A stretch of DNA of 64,000 nucleotides from Gracilaria vermiculophylla (taxonomy: Eukaryota > Rhodophyta > Florideophyceae > Gracilariales > Gracilariaceae), in assembly GCA_019155205.2 (NCBI GenBank), contig JAHNZQ020000049.1, positions 2,152,653 to 2,216,652 of the forward strand, written 5' to 3'. Of this stretch, positions 10,934 through 22,275 are shown piece after piece (position 1 is the first letter of the stretch; every line of letters begins with the position of its first letter). Under the pieces are notes generated by a model. The model did not search any database. It worked only from the letters and a program-made list of their open reading frames with translations, and was not told where the DNA came from. The position numbers and the translations under genes are program-made.

Positions 10934-12219
10934 TCACAAGCATCTGTTACATGACACTGACAATGTTGAAGTTGCCACAACGGTAGTTTGGTACAATAAT
11001 ATAAAGTCTATTTCAAATTTACAGGACACCTGGTATTTTGACGTAAATCATCGTTTTTAGTACTGTAACACTTCAGAAATCAGTTTTCAAAACCTTTGAA
11101 GTTAGAAAGCCATTTAAAACTCATAGGATAGTTCACTTTCAAACATCGTTTTTCCTTTTAAAGTAGTTGATTTTTACTGCTTTTTAATAAACTATTTTAA
11201 TTAAACGCTTTTGCATTGCAATTCTCTAACATCCTCTACATCAAGTATTGCTAGCTTTCTAATATAAAATTTCTTTAATCAAAACCTCTTTAAAATGGAC
11301 TTAAATGGCCATGCATGCTAGCGAATACATATTTAACACTTTTTAAGGGGTTTTCGTGAAGTAAGCGCGCAAGCAACCGCACGACTTTCCTTTTAAGATG
11401 ACAAAAAACATTTATATAATCACGGTAGAACAAACAATCGCCATTCTAGTTTTAGAAAAAAAGGATTCATATTACTGATAAACATGTGTAAGATGTTCAA
11501 AAGAGTTGTGTAAAACTATTCGAAAGTCTTTTTCAACCTATAATGCTTATAAAGAGGTTATACCTGTAGTGTTTTATCTCGAAAGCTGCGTCTGCAGCGT
11601 ACTATGGGGTTCACCACAACTTTAGTGTGTTCAACTTTTGTTTGCTTTTATTTTCCTGTGAAACTAATATTCAACGAATTGTAGTTCACATAAATAAAAG
11701 TTCTACTGAACAAAACATATATCACTTGTGCATCTTTCTTTTCTGCTACTGCTCCTCATATCTCTTTTCACCTTTGTTTGCAAAATATAATTTTCAGAGC
11801 AAAATGTTTTTTAAGTCTAAACAATGTGATAATCTTTCTATTGTTTTTAATAACTACATGTTCTTTTAAAAAACGAAAAAACAATTTATTGATCAATGTA
11901 TTGAATCATAAGTAACTGAGATAAAATTATTGCGTACAGCTCCGCTCAAAAGTGATGCTGGGCATTATTGGCTTAGCAGCAAAACGTCCCGTTTAACCTA
12001 TATTGCACTAAATATTTACAAAGAATGGAATTGAAATGATAAAACGGTCTAGATCTAAACTTGCGTTTAAATTATTTTGTAACATGCCTTTGATTCAAAA
12101 CAATTGTTGTTTTCTTGTGAAAGAAAGAAAACGTGATGTGAAAATACTAACGCGAGCTCTAAATGTTTTTATTTTTTGAAGCGCTATAATGAATGATATT
12201 ACGAAGAAGGTCGGCAATA

Positions 12220-12370
12220 TCTCAGTGACTTTATATGTTTAATCTACGTTCAAAAATGCTCTCCTGTGTTTTTTGCGTCTAGAAAGGTGAGGACTTCTGT
12301 GCCCACCCAATGGCACCTTAAGTCCTCAAATCACTTCTTTTCGTTTTACACCTCACTTGTTCCTTGCTGA
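12220..12370 (+). repeat. 5' LTR of the Copia element
   Basis: It begins TCTCAGTGACTTT and ends GCTGA, aligning with the 3' LTR over a shared core that includes TTGCGTCTAGAAAGGTGAGG. It is 151 bp against 207 bp for the 3' copy, because about 55 bp of the LTR interior is absent here. The terminal bases are not the usual TG...CA. They instead give a short TCAG...CTGA inverted pair. Confidence 0.85.
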
Positions 12371-12383
12371 GGTTATGGGCCCA
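12371..12383 (+). promoter_or_regulatory. Primer-binding site for half initiator tRNA-Met
   Basis: GGTTATGGGCCCA follows the 5' LTR with no gap. It is the reverse complement of the anticodon stem-loop of eukaryotic initiator tRNA-Met (TGGGCCCATAACC). Drosophila copia is known to prime from a 5' half of this tRNA at the same place. Pairing with the tRNA 3' end is not seen. Confidence 0.85.
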
Positions 12384-12510
12384 ACCCACGTCAGATTGCC
12401 CAGCTCGAATCCCACCATTCTTTTTTCTTTTCTTTCATTTCTCATCCTTTAATCTGTTCATTTCAGACTGTTTATATCACTGTGGTATGGAGAAAGAAGG
12501 TTGAAAAATA

Positions 12511-13197
12511 GGATATCAACCGTTTGACGAGAAGCAGGACTACAAGCTTCGGGGAATTCGAATTGATGCTGCCTACCATGCCAAGCGTATTGGAGAAGTT
12601 CTGAGTCAGGTTTGAAATCTCTTCAGTTCTGATGAAGAGAAGAAAGCCGATTGGGAGTTCAACAACAAGAAAGCTTATAGACTAATCGTCTTTGATCTCT
12701 CTCATGAAGCTCTGGGCATCGTGCAGAGTGAAATTGGGAACCCTTGCAAAACGCTAAAGAGACTTGATGAACGTTTAGCATCGACGTCAACAGCATCTCG
12801 CACTGTTAAGATATGCGAGCTGATTTACATGAGGTATTCTGATACTAAACAGAATTTAGGCCACCACATTGACAAAATTGCGGCGATTAATGAGCAACTT
12901 GGGCCCATGATTACGTAACTGCCCGATGAAATCTCTTCTGCAATGTTAGTGTCTTCAGTTACTGCGATTGAGCTCAATCCTGTCTGTGCAGCAATCAAAA
13001 CATTTTTGACAGAGAATTCATCGTGGGAGATTGTTGCTGCTTATCTTCTCGACGAGATCCGAACTCTCGGAACTCATATATCTGAACGAGCTACCGCAGC
13101 TAGAGCGGAATGCGATGTTTGCGGTAAGTACAATCACACAACAAATCGGTGTTACCTAAACCCCATGATTCCCAATATCCGACTTAATTTTTCATAA
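12511..13197 (+). pseudogene. Copia gag with zinc knuckle, broken
   Basis: One reading frame holds a Copia-like gag, interrupted by in-frame stops near 12613 and 12916. It starts with a GYQPFDEKQDYKLRG block and contains the typical UBN2/gag core (KTLKRLDERLAS, then a helix-rich stretch). Near the end is a CCHC zinc knuckle, CDVCGKYNHTTNRC, in perfect C-x2-C-x4-H-x4-C spacing (about 13114-13155). The protein would coat element RNA in virus-like particles. The following protease and integrase are deleted. Confidence 0.8.
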
Positions 13198-13270
13198 GAC
13201 TTCTCCAACCCCGACTTGTTGCGAGGGGAACCTTCCAAGGCTTTTCTAATACAAACAATTTATTTCTCTG

Positions 13271-14565
13271 GTGTTAAAAGTCGAGATTTTCCTGGTGATG
13301 ATGGATAATGCTGCTGCAATGAACTGGGATCGTCAACATGTTGAAGTGAAAAGTGCCATCCTTCATGCAACGATGCCTACAGAATCTTCCGTTTCTATCA
13401 AACTTCCTACACTCTCAGATATAGATGAGGCATATGGACACGTTCCGAAACTTTTCAAGTCTTTTTATGGCAGACGGTTAGCTCCACGACTCTGGTTTAA
13501 AAACATTTCGGCTTTTGTCCGCAATATTGGTTTCAAATCACTTTGTTTAGCACCTTGAATTTTTGTGAAGGGAACCGGACAAAATCTTTTTATAGTCTTT
13601 GACTATGTAGACGATCTCAGTTTATGTGGTCCCTCCCATCTGATGGAATGGGTAAATATTCAACTCGGCGCGCAGTACGATATATCTGACCTTGGAAAAA
13701 CGGATCTGTATTTTGGGAGTCTCAATTGAAGAAAAACCTAAATCAATCATCCTCCATCAGCGTTCTTTAATTGAAAACCTTTTTAGCATGTGTCATATGC
13801 ATAACGCTCTTTCATCAGACTACCCCCTACCTGACACTCATTGCCTCTATGATTCTTTATCTGTTCCTACTGAGTCTGCGTTGATGCCTTCAAGTACTGT
13901 TCATGAAAAGGAAGTCTTTTGGATTGATGTTGTTCTTGAGCACACGAACGAGACCTGACATGTCCACCTCTCTTCCAATTCTGGGAAAGTTTGCATCAAA
14001 TCTGCTACCTCAACACTGGCAGTGCATGAAGAAAATGGAGCGTTGTTTGATCTAAACAGTCAACTATGGCTTTCTGATTCCTCGAACGTACTCTACGGTT
14101 GTATCAGCGTGGTCGGATGCTGATTGGAATCGGGACCTGAATACATGTCGCTCAAGGGAGTGATTATTCGTCTGCGATAGTGATTTACCCGTCATGTGGA
14201 GCTCAAAGCTGCAGGCGTCTACGGCTCTTTCCACTATGAAAGCCGAGTTCTATGCCCTCTCTGAGTGTATCAATCTGTTTTATTAGCTGAAGAACACCTT
14301 GGACGAACTTGGGATTGATTGAAGTCAACTCATGCCACTATATCAGGACAATCGGAGAGCTATATATTGGATGACGACTGATTTGGCAATGCGCAAAGTC
14401 AAAAATATCAAAATCGGACATCTTCACGTTCGGGATGCGGACAAGAATGGTTTGGTTTCAGTGAAACATGTTGAATCTGCACAGAACTGGGCTATAGCAT
14501 TCACGAAGTACCTGGATTGCGATGCTTTCTATCTACATCGTGCCGCTTTGCTTGTTACTTCCTTA
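13271..14565 (+). pseudogene. Copia reverse transcriptase and RNase H remnant
   Basis: Frame-broken pieces of the Copia pol C-terminal half. The RT catalytic signature YVDDL is intact at 13604-13618. Upstream, EVKSAILHATMP resembles the QxDVxxAFLxG strand, with the Asp replaced by Ser or Lys. The RNase H part follows, with the QDNRRAIYW block (Asp kept) and a HVRDADKNGLVSVKHVES block. The C-terminal AIAFTKYLD matches the ADxFTKxL motif near the Copia pol end. A purine tract GAGAGAAGA at 14572-14580 abuts the 3' LTR and would prime plus-strand synthesis. Confidence 0.82.
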
Positions 14566-14580
14566 TTGGTTGAGAGAAGA

Positions 14581-14787
14581 TATCAGTGACTTTGAATGTT
14601 TTAACTACGTTTTATCCTTTATGTATTTTTAATACTTTACGAGATCTTTTTTCTACATAAACATGGACAGGCTTATGCTCACTGTGTTTCTTGCGTCTAG
14701 AAAGGTGAGGACTTCTGTGCGACCCCATGGGCACCTGAAGTTTCAACTCACTTCGTCTTGTTTTACACCTCACTTGCTCTTCGCTGA
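14581..14787 (+). repeat. 3' LTR of the Copia element
   Basis: Begins TATCAGTGACTTT, ends TCGCTGA and is followed by the target duplication CAATA. It aligns with 12220-12370 along its whole length, apart from about 55 bases present only here. Confidence 0.85.
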
Positions 14788-14792
14788 CAATA

Positions 14793-17140
14793 GGATGCAA
14801 GAATTGGAAATGTGGCGTGCTGTATGGATTACCTGTTCTTTTGGAATGCACCGAACATCAATATAATATGATGGTGTAGAGCAACAGCTCTTGGCGGATT
14901 TGGCGACAATTGTCTTCATAGAAGGCTGGTAAGCCCGAAGGTTTGTATTGTGAAACATACTAGATTTTCTTACGAAGGGGTGTGTCAGAATGAACCGTGT
15001 AAGGAGATGGTATCCTCGCAAATTAGTAATAAATGGCCTTGTACGGGTGTAGCGCGTGGAACGCGTGGAACGTTTGGCATAAATTACGAACGTTTTACTA
15101 CCTTGGTAGTTTTCCAGTGGCCCTGGCACAGGAAAGTACAAGTGTATGGCCCATAGCAGATGTGAACTACTTTATTTTGAAAACTTTCAGAGAGTTTCGT
15201 AAGAGCTTTAAAAAATGGGAAGTCTCCTGAATGTTTGATGTTATGGACAGTGCGCCGCGTGAAACCTTTTGGAGTCAAAAGAGCCTGTAATATATATTTC
15301 ACACGTTAAAGTTCATGGAGTGAACATTTTTAATTGTGCAATGCTAGTTAGAACTAAACTACTCTTCAAATACAATCCATCTCCCTTTCTGTGGACAAAT
15401 TGCAGTTTAAAACTCTTCAACTTGTTATTCTTACAAATTTCTGTGTACACGCGTCGATGTAAACAATGCGTTGGCTATTTCCTAAGACATAAAGAAATTC
15501 AAACCTTTTTCCCTAGAACTTTCTTTTATGAGCGTTTTTTTTCCGAAGTCGACTTTTCGGTTAGAAACAATTCTGTTTCTCTTTTCAGATAGTAAAATTT
15601 TTAAAAAAATAGGACGTATAGATAAAACTTGAAATATTTACTCTACCCGGAATATTTTCGAAAGGTTCTTTTAACCTGCTTTGTCGCCATTTGGTTCACC
15701 ACTTAATTGGAAACCCGTCCAATACTGCGACCATTTTTCTCGTAATGTTTGTTTAGCACAGCATTCCAACATCGCATCACTCGTAAATCTCAGGGAAAGT
15801 CTTTTGTAAGAAAAGAAGTATCATTGCTTTTGTATCAGAAACGCTTCAAAGAAAAAATGCTCTCCAGTATACACAAAAATTGTATCGATTCGGGACTGAT
15901 CTCATGGAGGCCGAATTTTCCTGCATTGAATTTGAGAGAAAGTGGTTATTATTTAAGCTATGGCAAGCTGAGGCGAACCGTCTAAAAAGAGAAACATAAT
16001 ATGAAAAAGAAACCAGCGGAGTTCCAAGAAGAACCAGTAAAACATTAATGAAAACGTGGAAATCGAAATAACTTAGAGTTTGAGAAATGTAGTAACTGAC
16101 TGCTTTTTTTATAAAGGAGATGTGAAAGACACTTCCAAGATTTCTCGTTGATTAAGATAACACTGAATGCAATTCCGTTACTTCATAGTAGAAAAGGTGT
16201 TTTCCAGTGCATTGCAACCTGCAAGAGTGGCAAGCTAAAAGACCCAGCGCACTTCTTGCAGTCAGCACTCTGGACGGACATTATTACATCGATTTCATAC
16301 GTGCATAAGTTTATGAGCAAATAAAGCACTCTCTGCGACTTACGTAGTACCAATACAAGAGAGAGGAAATGCCGAAGGAACGAAAAGTCTGGTCGTAATC
16401 GAGTTAGTTTCTAAAGTTCGAAAAGAGTCCTACTTTCGTACACATCTTTCAAGCATTGCCTTTCGATATTTCGATCTTCTTCATGAATTACATGTATGCA
16501 GAATATAGTTTGACCTCTATAGATAATGAATGAAAAGTACTTCTGACACCTCATACTGCAACAACTCGTAGAGCAATACTCTTTGAGCAAGGAGTATACC
16601 AAGACGTTCGTATATTTCTCTCAAGAGGTGCAGCACAGGGAGGCGCTACATCAGAGAAAGCATGTCCGCGTCGGAGTATTAATCTGAGGCGCTCTCTCTC
16701 GTCCTTGAAGAGAGACATTTGAAAAAATAGCTTTCCAAATAGATGTGAAGGGTTTGTGCCTTTTTTTACATGGGAGAAGAAAAGAGTATATTAAGAGGCT
16801 CGTCTAACCAGCCTGTGAGCTGCCATAAGAAATAAATTAAGTAGGAGAAGAAAGAGGGTGTATGAAAACGGGCCACGCAAGTGCCAGACAAACAGAATAG
16901 CCGTGAAGGAACCTTATAGGAGTATTCGGATTCGGGGGGCTTTGCGCAATTCGCTCGCAGGAAAGGAGCGAATACGAACAAACCGATGAGGAGCATCTTC
17001 TCTTGATTTTCGATAGAGGCTTGTTTTTAAAGTAGTGTAGATTGCCAAGACTCTAATAAGATCTTAGAAGCACTGACTTCACTGCGCTCAAAAAAACCGC
17101 CAGCGACTGGCAGTGCATTCTTACGCCCTACAGGGGCCCT
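14793..17140. other. AT-rich spacer without a supportable gene
   Basis: Short overlapping frames on both strands of 60-120 codons, none with recognisable features. It probably includes the unrecognised 3' LTR of the minus-strand Gypsy element, whose pol ends near 17150. I could not find a matching copy beyond 27482. Confidence 0.4.
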
Positions 17141-17149
17141 AGGAAAAAT

Positions 17150-18680
17150 GTTTGTTTGTTTCTTCAGGAAAGGAAAGTCGCAAAGCTCGTTGTTTGAGCT
17201 CTGTCTTTTTCGTCGAATAAAGATAATCCTGTAAAACGCCAGGTAGATTTTCTGCTACGTTGCCGAGTTGCTCCCACGTTCAGTATACCACATCATGGAA
17301 ACCTTCCCATTAAGCTAGTATTTCAATACCATTGGGCCCATCACGGATATCACAAAGCGAGTCTGTACTCTGTACTTCGGTTTCGGTAGTGCTTGCATAT
17401 TCAAGCAGTGTTGGATCAACTTCATTTCCATCCAGGTCTGCGCGGTACAGTATCATTCTAGACGCATACACCAACTGTTTCTTCTGGTCAATGATGTCTT
17501 CGACTTCAAAGACCCAATTTGACTTGGTTGACACCACTCGGCGCGGACCTCTCCACATGAATTTCAACTTGTGGGTCTGGGCGTCTGCGATTCTCTAACC
17601 AAAACAAAACTGCCGACATCTATTTCGTTGTGGCGTAAATTAGTCTTGTTGTTATCACGTTAGATACTTCTTTTCCGGTTCCTGGTCACTATCCAATCGA
17701 TATCTATATGTATGTCGTGGAGCGACTTTTAAAGTTTGTGGATCCCAATAAGCTGCCTCATTCGAATTTCATCTTGACATGAAGTGCGAGCAAACGGCTC
17801 AATTGACCACGCTCTCATAAGCGGCTTTACTGGAACATACTCCGTATACATCTCCAGTGGTTTGCGATATAGCAAATACTCGTCACGGCGGCAAATCCCG
17901 AGACGCTTCAAAGGCGCATGATTCAGTACGCTCTGAACGCTTTCTGCATCTCATGGCCAGTCCTTTTGCTTGATCTGCCACTCCGATGGAAGAGTTTTAT
18001 AGGCTTTTAAGACTTATCTACAAACCCTTTCTACTGACCTCCTGTTCCAAGGATAGTACGGTGTCGTAAAAGTAGTGCGAGTAGTGAAAGTATTCAGAGA
18101 GTGTGTGTAATAACTGATTCTTAAAGTGTGCCCCTTGATCAGATACTAACCAGTTCCAGACCCAAAATGAAGCGATCCACATTTTCAATGATCCGGCAAC
18201 TGCTGTGCTGTCCGCCTGTATGCATTTACACAGCCATACATAAGAGAAAAGTTCATCACGAATAATTAGAATATAATTCTGGTGCGTGGGGCTCTCTCCT
18301 ATTACAAGAAAATCGCAGTGAAGAACTTTATTTGGTAGTGTTTCATGAATGGCCCTTCCAAGTGGGCGTGAAATTCGCATGCTCGTTCGAGAGACAATGG
18401 AGTTGATACATTCTTTCATGAAGAACATGACATCACGATGTTGTGCTATCGAGAAATTCTGTTCACGCATCACGCTAATGGTTGCGTCAGGTTTACGATG
18501 CGCGCCGACACCGCAGTGTGCTATAACCATGAACTTCAGCAACAGTTCTTTGGCCGTTTCTTGGATAAGAAAAGCATTTCCACTCATGCAGATGTTGAAG
18601 TGATGTTCCCCGTCTGAATCGTGCATAGGTGGGCCTCTATTACTGCTCGTGCTTGGTATTCTCAAACCGTGTCCACAGAC
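17150..18680 (-). pseudogene. Gypsy integrase with C-terminal module, broken
   Basis: This frame-broken sequence parallels the intact-looking integrase at 61062-62500. Shared blocks are the N-terminal zinc region, the core with LVSDQGAHFKNQ (second catalytic Asp), and a C-terminal MWRGPRRVV block. A NDIRDGP-like block and a chromodomain-like stretch (readable across a frameshift near 17280) also match, ending in the KQRALRL motif common to both copies. The upstream edge ends at the target duplication of the nested Copia. Confidence 0.8.
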
Positions 18681-18689
18681 GGCCATACA

Positions 18690-18694
18690 AAATC
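18690..18694. repeat. Target site duplication, left copy
   Basis: AAATC, repeated at 24332-24336 on the far side of the nested Copia element. Reading across the empty site restores the Gypsy linker in register with its relative at the FVWAS position (about 62560-62580), confirming the insertion point. Confidence 0.88.
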
Positions 18695-19007
18695 TGTCTG
18701 CAAACAACAGGCGGGATTTTGTTGCACTGGAAAAGAAACACGAGTTCCTTGACTGTCTACAGAGACGGCGAGCAGAAGGAGAACGCAAGCAACGACGCGG
18801 GTCGTATGCTGTAGCAGTAGTTTACTGGTGCGACTAGGTTCTCTACCAGTCTGTGCTAGACTAGGCAGTTTCAGTAGATTAAGTACCGCAGCGAATGTTA
18901 GCACGACCGTTTTATAGTGCGGTATCGATATAACATACTTACGCAGCATCGACAAGAAAGATGAAACGTTGACGATAGAGGGTATCGACAGTAGAACCAT
19001 CTTCACA
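18695..19007 (-). repeat. 3' LTR of the nested Copia
   Basis: 313 bp, aligned end to end with 24019-24331 without gaps. On the element strand it starts TGTGAAGATGG and ends with ...GCAGACA. The RNase H frame runs up to its border. Confidence 0.92.
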
Positions 19008-19789
19008 CTCGCAATTCTTGCCCGAAGTCAACGTTGCGATTGGCGGTAGGAGCGCATGGTGAGCGTACGATCCACTGTTGACTGGGGACGAACAACTTTC
19101 CATTGTCCAAAAACAGTTCCAAAGGTTGGCATCGTGGTGACTTTGTGAGCCCATCGGCGGGATTTTCTACTCCACGTATCCATCCTATATCACTTATTTC
19201 GAAAGCGTGATAGGCTTCCCGCGTGGTCTGTATGTCTAACATGAGCCGTTTCTCAGTAGTAGTAGTACATTGAATGATCGTCTTGAATACAGAGTCACTG
19301 TCTGTGAGCATAACCAGCGGGATGGATTTGTTCAGTATTGTTTCCAGCTCACGTTTGAACAGAAAGACCAGATCAAATGCATCAGAAGAAGCATAAAGCT
19401 CAGCACCCATAACCGAATGAACTCTACGGCGGCTCTTGTAGCTACTAAAATGTATGATGTTGTGGTGTCCAGATTTGTCTGAGAGAGCGATGAGGTATCC
19501 TAGCTGAGAGTGCTGGGATGGGGTGTTAGCGAATGAGCTGTCGCTGTAGACCTTCAAGTGTAAAGTATCCAGATCAAGTTTTTTTTTGCAGAATGCCTCG
19601 ATGAGCGGTAGCATGTATCTTCCAAATGAGGGCATTAGTGCGGTCGAAGACAGCAACATCAAATTGTTCTTCTGTAACCTGAGCGAGAAGATTGATCGGG
19701 GCGGCAATATCGGGGCGAGTATGCACGAGCCATGCCGGTTCGTAACGCTTAGATCTGAATTTCGAATACATTGCAGTAGTAGCTCGCAA
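19003..19789 (-). pseudogene. Copia RNase H domain
   Basis: The C-terminal domain of Copia pol. The catalytic pattern is visible: Asp in KVYSDSSFA, Glu in MGAELYAS and Asp in LTDSDSVF. Near the end NPADGLTK matches the conserved ADxLTK motif. It degrades the RNA strand of the RNA-DNA hybrid during replication. The frame is open for about 234 codons and overlaps the LTR start by a few bases. A frame change separates it from the reverse transcriptase upstream, close to 19800. Confidence 0.85.
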
Positions 19790-19807
19790 CGTGATGCGAG
19801 CTGCGAA

Positions 19808-20719
19808 CTATGACTGCTGAAGCTTGTAGCCGTCAGTTAGTTGAGTTATATCTATTCCAGCGAAGCGAAAATCGTTGTAGCCACGTGGCTTAGAGTCGAA
19901 ACGAAGCTCAGTCAGCCGAGAGCTGTTGTCGAAAGCCTGTGTACCAGTGCTAATGGTATCATCGACGTATGCGCCAGTTAGCCCGTGTAGTTTTCTATTC
20001 ACAGTCTTGAAAAACAGGGAAAGGTCCCCGGCCGTCGGGATCATCATTACGTCCTGTCGCAAATGGCGCGAAAAAGTAACGTTCCAATCGTCTCCAGAAT
20101 CAGTGAGATCATAGAGCGGTTTCAGCAGTTTCAGAAGCTGATTCTCAGACAAGCGAAACTCCTGAGTCGGATGGACGTATACATCGCGCATGAGCTGTTC
20201 TGCCGATTGCAGATATGCTTGTGAGACGCCTTGAGACCACAGTGGAAATCCAAATATAGCTGCTATGGCTGCTAGTACGCGTATAGAGGACTGTTTGAGT
20301 GTTGGGCATTGATGGACGAGAACATGCTTGTCTAAATCTTTTTGACCTTGTACAATAAACCTTGCTTTGTAAACTTCGTCTTCTGTGTCGGTATTCGTGA
20401 TAGACAGCGCGAAGCGGCCTCCCAGGATATTGTGCTGTATCGTAGGGTCGAGATCTTCCCGACAAACCGCTTCGTACACGCCATTTTGTGCCAGGCCTCG
20501 TAGCTCCATAGCATTGGAGTCGTCAAATAGCTGCAATTTCCCTTGAACGTCATAGGGGTGGAGTACCTCGGTTATATGCGCTGAAGACGTCGAGTTAAAC
20601 GTGAAGTAGTTTAGACCTCTTCCGAGGCGTTGCAATTCTTTGTCATTAGTGTTGGTTGGGTCTGGAAGTCCGTGAGCGATGTTGTAGTGTGCAAGGCGGC
20701 CATTCATGTTAACTGTCAC
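19808..20719 (-). pseudogene. Copia reverse transcriptase domain
   Basis: An open stretch of about 300 codons with the Copia RT layout. ARFIVQGQKD begins the fingers (RLVAKGxxQ-like), WSQGVSQAYLQS is the motif A strand, LLKLLKPLYDL is the LxKALYGL motif, and AYVDDTISTG is the catalytic YVDD. In motif A the usual Asp of QxDVxxA(F/Y)L reads Gly (QGVSQAYL), so one catalytic Asp appears lost. The enzyme would copy element RNA into DNA. Stops separate it from the integrase upstream. Confidence 0.87.
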
Positions 20720-20758
20720 GATCTTGTTAACAACGTTTTTGATGCAGTACGGACCGGT

Positions 20759-21620
20759 TCAATGTTTCTTCTTCTCGTCATACACCAAAACCTCCTGCCC
20801 TTGTTCTAACATATATCGCGCTGCTGGCGGAATGCGAGATCGCAGAGCTTGCTGAATGCGGAGTTTCGTTGTTATGGAGGACATTGCGCGCCGAGCCGAT
20901 TCCAGTGCACGCAGGCGTTCTTTCTGGTAGGGGACGGATGACTTCGGGGCTGGAAAACGAGGAAGTGTGCCATACACCAGCAGGGACGGTACAACGCCTT
21001 CGGGACTCATTGCATCATTCATACCCTTTACGGCATACCGCAATGCGAGTTCGGCGTCGAGTGACGGACTACGTTCCCTAACCGTGTTGAATATTCGCCG
21101 GAGTGGTGCATGATAGCGCTCTCCTGAGCCATTACTATGGTGCGACTGAACGCCAGACATGCGGAGGTCTATGCCGTAGTCTGCGATGCAGTGATCCCAG
21201 TACTTGGAAGTAAAGGCCGACCCTTGGTCGACTCGCATGACGGAAGGGAATCCAGTGTACGTAGTAGCCCACGATTCAAGGAAATTATCCCATATGTCTT
21301 CCACAGATTCGCCCTTCTGTATGATTGCATTCTGATAATGTGTCTGAGTGTCAACGATGTGTAGGACAGGGATTCTCTTCTTCTTTCCGAATTTTAGGTA
21401 CATGAGATGTAGCGCTATTTGTTGATTGAACTGTATCTCTTCTTCGGGTATTGCTACACGAAACCGAAACGGGCGAGCGGAGAACTTCTGGCAAAAGCGG
21501 CATTTGCTAGATATTTCTTTCAAGATGTTTTACATCTCCGGGGACGTGTCATATGGCTTGGATCGCTTCAGCAGGTTACAAAGTTTTCCCGCAGAGAGAT
21601 GGAAAAAGTGCTCTTGTAGT
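20759..21620 (-). pseudogene. Copia integrase domain
   Basis: The main frame (21523-20759) follows a broken N-terminal zinc region reading CRFCQKFSA. The core has VLHIVDTQTHYQ, RVDQGSAFTS with the second catalytic Asp, and NGSGERYHAPLRR with the catalytic Glu. The first catalytic Asp is expected just before LMYL, where relatives have D(I/L)MYID. Here the residue is His (ALHLMYL), suggesting loss of activity. The C-terminus carries GQEVLVYDEKKK, a typical integrase C-terminal strand. Confidence 0.82.
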
Positions 21621-21694
21621 TTCTGTAGTTCGGAGCGTGTGAAAAGGATGAGCTCTCCAGGCTACTGGAGAAATAGATGTCCGTGGCTTCTTGC

Positions 21695-22141
21695 TTAGGG
21701 CAGAGACCATCCTGCGTGGTGGTGAACGAGCTCGTTCGTGAAGTTGTTTGCGTATAATGAGTGACGGTCAAGCACATCTAAACCAATGAGAAATGGGATG
21801 TCTGGGGCGACAACATCCATGTCGATGGTAATGAAGGTACCTAGTGAGGTTGGTATGCGGGCTTTGAATCTACCAAGGCTCTTGCGGTATTCGTCACCAA
21901 ATTTGAATGCATACAGAGAGGGTGACAGTTTCATCTTCACTTTCATAATTCTACAGTAAGCACGTGCCTGATGAACACCGCAGACGGATTTGTGGGCGCC
22001 AGGATCAACGCAGCCTCCTTCGAAAGCGGAAGATGAGTGTTGCTTCGCTCTGGTATCTTTGGCGCTGAAACGGAGGACTTCGGCTACGATGCGGGTGTAG
22101 AATGATGACTGCAGTAATCGCGGTTTGGCGTGCTTTTGCAA
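21695..22141 (-). pseudogene. Copia aspartic protease region
   Basis: The catalytic loop reads CVDPGAHKSVCG where active enzymes have D(S/T)GA. The Asp is kept but Ser/Thr has become Pro. A second half reads DVVAPDIPFLIGLDVLDRH, the ILG-(M/L)D pattern of retroviral-type proteases. The domain cleaves the Gag-Pol polyprotein. Upstream the frame is joined to gag remnants, and downstream a TAG separates it from the integrase N-terminus. Confidence 0.8.
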
Positions 22142-22275
22142 GACCCGTTGGGGGCGTCTTTCGGCTTGTGCGGCGGCAATGTTGACTGCGGAGATGGTTT
22201 GAAGAGGTGTCAGAGAAGTGTCCGGTGGTTTAGGAGGCCTGTCAATGGGGAACGGATGGCCAGCGCGATCCCCTT

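Larger units (their letters stand above)
6665..12219. other. Large gene-poor AT-rich region
   Basis: About 5.5 kb without a supportable gene. The longest frame is on the minus strand (9852 to 9316, about 178 codons), with no recognisable domain and AT-driven composition. The region holds one MITE-like inverted repeat (7719-8096) and a cluster of hairpins (10640-10933), listed separately. I see no RNA gene that I can support. Confidence 0.45.
12220..14787 (+). mobile_element. Copia-type LTR retrotransposon, internally deleted
   Basis: The 5' LTR is 12220-12370 and the 3' LTR is 14581-14787. A 5-bp target duplication CAATA flanks the element (12215-12219 and 14788-14792). The internal part of 2.2 kb carries gag with a zinc knuckle, then directly reverse transcriptase and RNase H pieces. 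Protease and integrase are missing between about 13200 and 13270, so this is a deletion derivative. Stops and frame changes break all parts. The element is now non-autonomous and not functional for protein. Confidence 0.88.

Noticed and set aside
12391..12420. CAGCTCGAATCCCACC as a possible tRNA T-arm
   Set aside because: The T-loop consensus GTTCGAATC is not met and no other tRNA arms are found. It lies in the leader of the Copia element.
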